A stretch of 64,000 nucleotides of DNA from Acidobacteriota bacterium. GTDB lineage: Bacteria; Acidobacteriota; Thermoanaerobaculia; Multivoradales; Multivoraceae. The stretch spans positions 214,633-278,632 of the forward strand of contig QQVD01000068.1 in NCBI GenBank assembly GCA_003388555.1, written 5' to 3'. Of this stretch, positions 60,303-64,000 are shown one piece after another; the stretch's first letter is position 1, and every line of letters starts with the position of its first letter. The translations under genes and the position numbers were made by a program. The notes below the pieces were generated by a model. The model did no database searches and was not told where the DNA came from. It saw only the letters and a list, made by a program, of their open reading frames with translations.

Positions 60303-61294
60303 GCGCTGACGGTGCAGGCGAGGCCCACGCCGGGGCTTCGCCGCGCCAGGGTTGGCTCTGCGGCATCGCCGCCTACCTGATCTGGGGGTTCGCGCCGCTC
60401 TACTGGCGCCTCGTACGAGACCTGCCCGCCGTCACGCTGCTGGCCCTCAGGGTGCTCTTCGCGGCGGCGATGCTCGCCCTGCTGCTCTTCTGGCTTCGCC
60501 GACGCCAGGACGCCGGGGGATCGCCCCAGCGCCTCCGTCTGCGGCGTCACCTCAACCGTCGCACGCTCGCCTTCTTCCTCGTCGCGGCGCTGCTCATCGG
60601 CACCAACTGGTTCGTCTTCCTGTGGGCGGTACTCACCGACCGCGTGGTCGAGGCGGCGCTCGGCTACTTCGTCAACCCGCTGGTCAACGTCGCGCTCGGC
60701 ACCCTGGTGCTCGGCGAGCGGCTGCGCCCGCTGCAGTGGACCGCCATCGTCCTCGCCGCGATCGGTGTCGGCATCTTCGCCTGGACGACCGGCGGCCTGC
60801 CCTGGATCTCGCTGGTGCTGGCCGGCTCGTTCGGGCTCTACGGGCTGGTGCGCAAGACCGCACCCGCCGGGGCGCTCGAGGGCTCCGCGCTCGAGATGCT
60901 CTTCCTGGTGCCGCTGGCAGTCGCCGGGCTGGCCCTGGTCGGGCCCGACGACCTCGCCGTGCTCGCCGCGCTCGACGTCGGCGGCTGGCTGCTGCTCTCG
61001 GTCTCGGGCCTGATCACCGTCAGCCCACTGCTGCTCTTCACCCGCGCCGCGCGCATCCTGCCGCTGAGCTCGATCGGCTTCCTGCAGTACCTCGCGCCGA
61101 CCTGCCAGTTCCTGCTCGCGGTGCTCCTGTTCGCCGAGCCCTTCGACCGCGGCCGGCTCGTCGCGTTCCTCTGGATCTGGACTGCGCTGGCGCTGTTCAC
61201 GCTCGATCTGAGGAGCGCGGCGCGGGCTTCGCGACGACGTGCACTGTCGACGGGGGGGCCTGCCGAAGACGCCGCCGGCGAGGCTCCCGCGTGA
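60299..61294 (+). CDS. rarD: RarD family EamA-type transporter
   Basis: A 331-residue membrane protein with about ten helices in two EamA repeats. The RarD-type start GIAAYLIWGFAPLYWRLVRDL and the segment LIGTNWFVFLWAVLTDRVVEAALGYFVNPLVNVALG are diagnostic. The second repeat contains VSGLITVSPLLLFTRAARILP and SIGFLQYLAPTCQFLL. It starts at a TTG that overlaps the sulfatase stop as TTGA. RarD proteins are DMT-superfamily permeases; the substrate is not known. The operon with the nucleotidyltransferase and sulfatase suggests envelope-related function (inference). Confidence 0.9.
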   Translation: MSADGAGEAHAGASPRQGWLCGIAAYLIWGFAPLYWRLVRDLPAVTLLALRVLFAAAMLALLLFWLRRRQDAGGSPQRLRLRRHLNRRTLAFFLVAALLIGTNWFVFLWAVLTDRVVEAALGYFVNPLVNVALGTLVLGERLRPLQWTAIVLAAIGVGIFAWTTGGLPWISLVLAGSFGLYGLVRKTAPAGALEGSALEMLFLVPLAVAGLALVGPDDLAVLAALDVGGWLLLSVSGLITVSPLLLFTRAARILPLSSIGFLQYLAPTCQFLLAVLLFAEPFDRGRLVAFLWIWTALALFTLDLRSAARASRRRALSTGGPAEDAAGEAPA

Positions 61295-61449
61295 CCGGAT
61301 CGGGGCCCCGAGGAGCACGATCGACTGCGGACGCGCCGGCGTGGCGCTCGGCGAGGCGTCGACTCGCAGGGACTTGCAGCGACTCGCAGCGGCCCGGAGA
61401 GTCAACGAGCCGGCGCCCCGAACCCGGACACCGGGGCATTCCTGTCGCC

Positions 61450-61478
61450 TTGACAGAGCAGCGCTCAGCACCCAGAAT
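61450..61478 (+). promoter_or_regulatory. probable promoter upstream of the M23 peptidase gene
   Basis: TTGACA (61450-61455; perfect -35), 17-bp spacer, CAGAAT (61473-61478; 4 of 6). The start would be near 61485, just upstream of the hairpin at 61499. Confidence 0.45.
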
Positions 61479-61498
61479 GCCAGCACCTCCACGAGGCA

Positions 61499-61531
61499 GC
61501 TCGCCCCGCGGCGAGCCAAGAATCGCTTTTT
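61499..61531 (+). terminator. hairpin with T-run: rarD terminator or leader attenuator
   Basis: GCTCGCC-CCGC-GGCGAGC (61499-61516) is a perfect 7-bp stem with a 4-nt loop; a TTTTT run follows at 61527-61531. The T-run is 10 nt from the stem, so it is an imperfect intrinsic terminator. It lies downstream of the predicted M23 promoter, so it could act in that gene's leader. Confidence 0.4.
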
Positions 61532-61636
61532 CTCTATTCGTCGCAGTCGCAACGTAGGACGAGTCGGTGCGCCCGGGCCACCGCGCACCCTTTCGACCCA
61601 GCGGCTCGCGTCGCCTCCCCGAGAGGGCTCCACCGG

Positions 61637-62512
61637 ATGGGTCTCAAACACCACACGATCATCTTCGTCCCCCATTCCAGGGCGCGATTCCGGAAGTGGC
61701 GGATCAGCAACCGGCAGGTCAAGCTCGCGAGCGCGCTGGTCGCGTTGTTCACGCTCGGCGCCCTGTTCGTCACCTGGCGGGCCTTCACCACCACGGTGAC
61801 TCTCGAAGAGGTCGGTGACCTGCGCAGCGAGAACGAGCAGCTGCGCGAGATGAACCGGGAGTTCGAACAGAGCTTCCGCGAGCTGCAGAGCCAGCTCAGC
61901 GATTTCGAGGATCGCACCAACAGCCTGGCGATCCTCGCCGGTGTCGAAGAGATCGTCTCCACCGTCGACAGCCGCGCCGGCGCCGGCGTCGGCGGCGCCT
62001 TCATCGATCCCCCCGCCTCGTACCTCGACGTCGAGTCGCTGGCCCGCCGCTCCGAGCGGCTGCAGAGTCAGCTCGCCGATGTCGCCGGCGGCCTCGAGAA
62101 GCGCGAGCAGTGGATCGCGTCACGCCCGGCGATCATGCCGACCCGCGGCATCCTGACCAGCAACTTCGGCATCCGCGCCGACCCGATCACCGCGCGGCGC
62201 GCCTTCCACCACGGAGTCGACATCTCCGCCAGGCCCGGGACTCCGGTCTTCGCCACCGCCGACGGCGTCGTCCTGCGGGCCGGGCGCATCGGCAGCCTCG
62301 GCCGCGCCGTCTACCTCTCGCACCGCTTCGGCGTCACCACCCGCTACGGCCATCTGTCGAAGATCGAGGTCGAGCCAGGCGCCACCGTCAAGCGCGGCGA
62401 CGTCATCGGCTACGTCGGCAACTCGGGGCGGGCCACCGGCTACCACCTGCACTACGAGGTGCGCGAAGCCGGCGACTCCAAGGACCCGCGCATGTTCATG
62501 GTCGACCGCTGA
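61637..62512 (+). CDS. M23 family (LytM-type) metallopeptidase
   Basis: A 291-residue protein with one N-terminal transmembrane helix (about 30-50), a coiled-coil region (about 55-90), and a C-terminal LytM peptidase domain. The zinc/catalytic motifs are HHGVD (His191xxxAsp195) and HLH (His270, His272), in the contexts AFHHGVDISARPGTP and GYHLHYEV. NFGIRADP marks the domain start. The architecture (TM, coiled coil, M23) is that of membrane-bound cell-wall endopeptidases or regulators such as MepM- and EnvC-like proteins. Confidence 0.9.
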   Translation: MGLKHHTIIFVPHSRARFRKWRISNRQVKLASALVALFTLGALFVTWRAFTTTVTLEEVGDLRSENEQLREMNREFEQSFRELQSQLSDFEDRTNSLAILAGVEEIVSTVDSRAGAGVGGAFIDPPASYLDVESLARRSERLQSQLADVAGGLEKREQWIASRPAIMPTRGILTSNFGIRADPITARRAFHHGVDISARPGTPVFATADGVVLRAGRIGSLGRAVYLSHRFGVTTRYGHLSKIEVEPGATVKRGDVIGYVGNSGRATGYHLHYEVREAGDSKDPRMFMVDR

Positions 62513-62596
62513 CCGCGGCGGCTGCGGCCAAGGACGACCACACGCCTCACCGGTTTGCGCGTCGCCTGGCGGCCGACCTGCCGGGTGACTCCGCTC

Positions 62597-62605
62597 TGGT
62601 AGAGT
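62597..62605 (+). promoter_or_regulatory. possible extended -10 promoter of secA
   Basis: TGGTAGAGT: TG at 62597-62598, one base, then TAGAGT (4 of 6). It is followed by CGAGCC, much like the element at 17430 (TGGTAGAATCGAGC). No good -35 is seen. Confidence 0.3.
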
Positions 62606-62872
62606 CGAGCCAGCGCACGGGCGAGATCCGGGCCGCCGTGCGCCGAGGCGCCGCGCTCCAGCCGGCGGCGCCGCGTCGTGGCGGGAATCGATGCCCACGC
62701 CCGGCGCTTTCCAGCGCTGAGGCGGCAATGCCCCGGCCCGGCCGATCCCGATCGCAGCAGGGGAAACGCGACGACATCTCGGGCGCTCGCCGGCGCATCG
62801 ACGCCTCTCCGCGGTCCGGCGAACCGGCTGCGGCAATCCCACCTTCAAGGCCTCAGCCCTTCTCGAGGCTCC

Positions 62873-62888
62873 AGCCCTCCTGAGGGCT
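62873..62888 (+). promoter_or_regulatory. hairpin 22 bp before the secA start codon
   Basis: AGCCCT-CCTG-AGGGCT, a perfect 6-bp stem with a 4-nt loop. It may affect secA translation initiation. Confidence 0.35.
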
Positions 62889-62910
62889 AACTCCAGGCGC
62901 GGAACGAACG

Positions 62911-64000
<1,090 letters not shown>

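Larger units (their letters stand above)
62513..62910. other. 398-bp intergenic leader upstream of secA
   Basis: Holds a candidate extended -10 (62597-62605), two nearby hairpins (GCCTC/GAGGC about 62850-62869, and AGCCCT-CCTG-AGGGCT at 62873-62888), and no confident gene. A GTG-started 70-codon frame (62678-62890) ends 20 bp before secA but has no signal sequence and is not supported. Confidence 0.5.

Noticed and set aside
62678-62890. SecM-like arrest peptide upstream of secA
   Set aside because: A GTG-started 70-codon frame ends 20 bp before secA with a PPEG tail, but there is no signal peptide or hydrophobic core, no clear ribosome-binding site, and the composition is that of random GC-rich DNA.

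Overview
This 64 kb window is a gene-dense, high-GC (roughly 70 percent by eye) bacterial chromosome segment with no rRNA, tRNA, CRISPR array, transposase, integrase or phage gene that I can see. Gene content (an orphan ADOP-type MacB/FtsX permease, a soluble zinc-finger/TPR partner encoded with an ECF-like sigma factor, paired M16 peptidases, PilZ and PQQ beta-propeller proteins) is most consistent with Acidobacteriota, perhaps the Thermoanaerobaculia/Holophagae side. That placement is an inference from gene families, not from a marker phylogeny.

Layout. 1-2.1 kb: end of a membrane protein, a DUF1684 protein and a membrane-anchored coiled-coil protein. 2.1-7.7 kb, minus strand: lepA, hemW, an MFS transporter and ddl in one direction. 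8-12.5 kb: arginase, an EVE-domain protein, a stand-alone 5'-3' exonuclease, then efp-epmA, which pairs EF-P with the ligase that modifies its Lys34. 12.6-17.1 kb: HupE/UreJ-like membrane protein, apaG, truD, a small membrane protein and a FabH-like synthase. 17.7-21.1 kb: two tandem acyl-CoA dehydrogenases and a secreted PDZ protein. 21.4-26.4 kb: hybrid histidine kinase, rsgA, nth and an SDR. 26.4-32.1 kb, minus: alanine/cation symporter, two M16 peptidases and a cytochrome c. 32.36-33.07 kb: an AhpD-like selenoprotein with an in-frame UGA. 33.2-37.5 kb: transglutaminase-like protein plus ABC ATPase plus permease. 37.9-39.9 kb: a 36-codon secreted peptide, an ECF-like sigma factor and a zinc-finger/TPR protein. 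40-45.5 kb: ADOP permease, PilZ protein, ferritin, TrmH-like methyltransferase, GNAT. 45.8-57.5 kb: PQQ propeller, VWA/FHA-like protein, gluconate-dehydrogenase-subunit-3-like protein, pdxH, MDR reductase, glycosyltransferase/membrane fusion, PLP dehydratase, chorismate-lyase-like protein, RNase D. 57.9-64 kb: nucleotidyltransferase-sulfatase-RarD operon, an M23 peptidase and the 5' part of secA.

The most notable feature is the AhpD/peroxidase-related gene at 32358-33065. A conventional annotation would cut it at a TGA (32688-32690), but the reading frame continues for 124 more codons of family-typical sequence. The TGA sits exactly where the second cysteine of the CxxCxxxH redox motif belongs, and a 7-bp stem-loop with a G-rich loop starts 17 nt downstream. 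This is the signature of a CxxU selenoprotein. No selenocysteine machinery gene is in the window, so the call depends on finding selA/B/C/D elsewhere in the genome.

Other recurrent themes: translational coupling through 4-bp NTGA stop/start overlaps (ATGA, GTGA, TTGA and probably CTGA); three genes whose best-supported start is CTG; TAGAAT-like -10 elements in several intergenic regions; and short perfect tandem repeats (8-15 bp units) in or next to genes. Most other genes are ordinary housekeeping functions.
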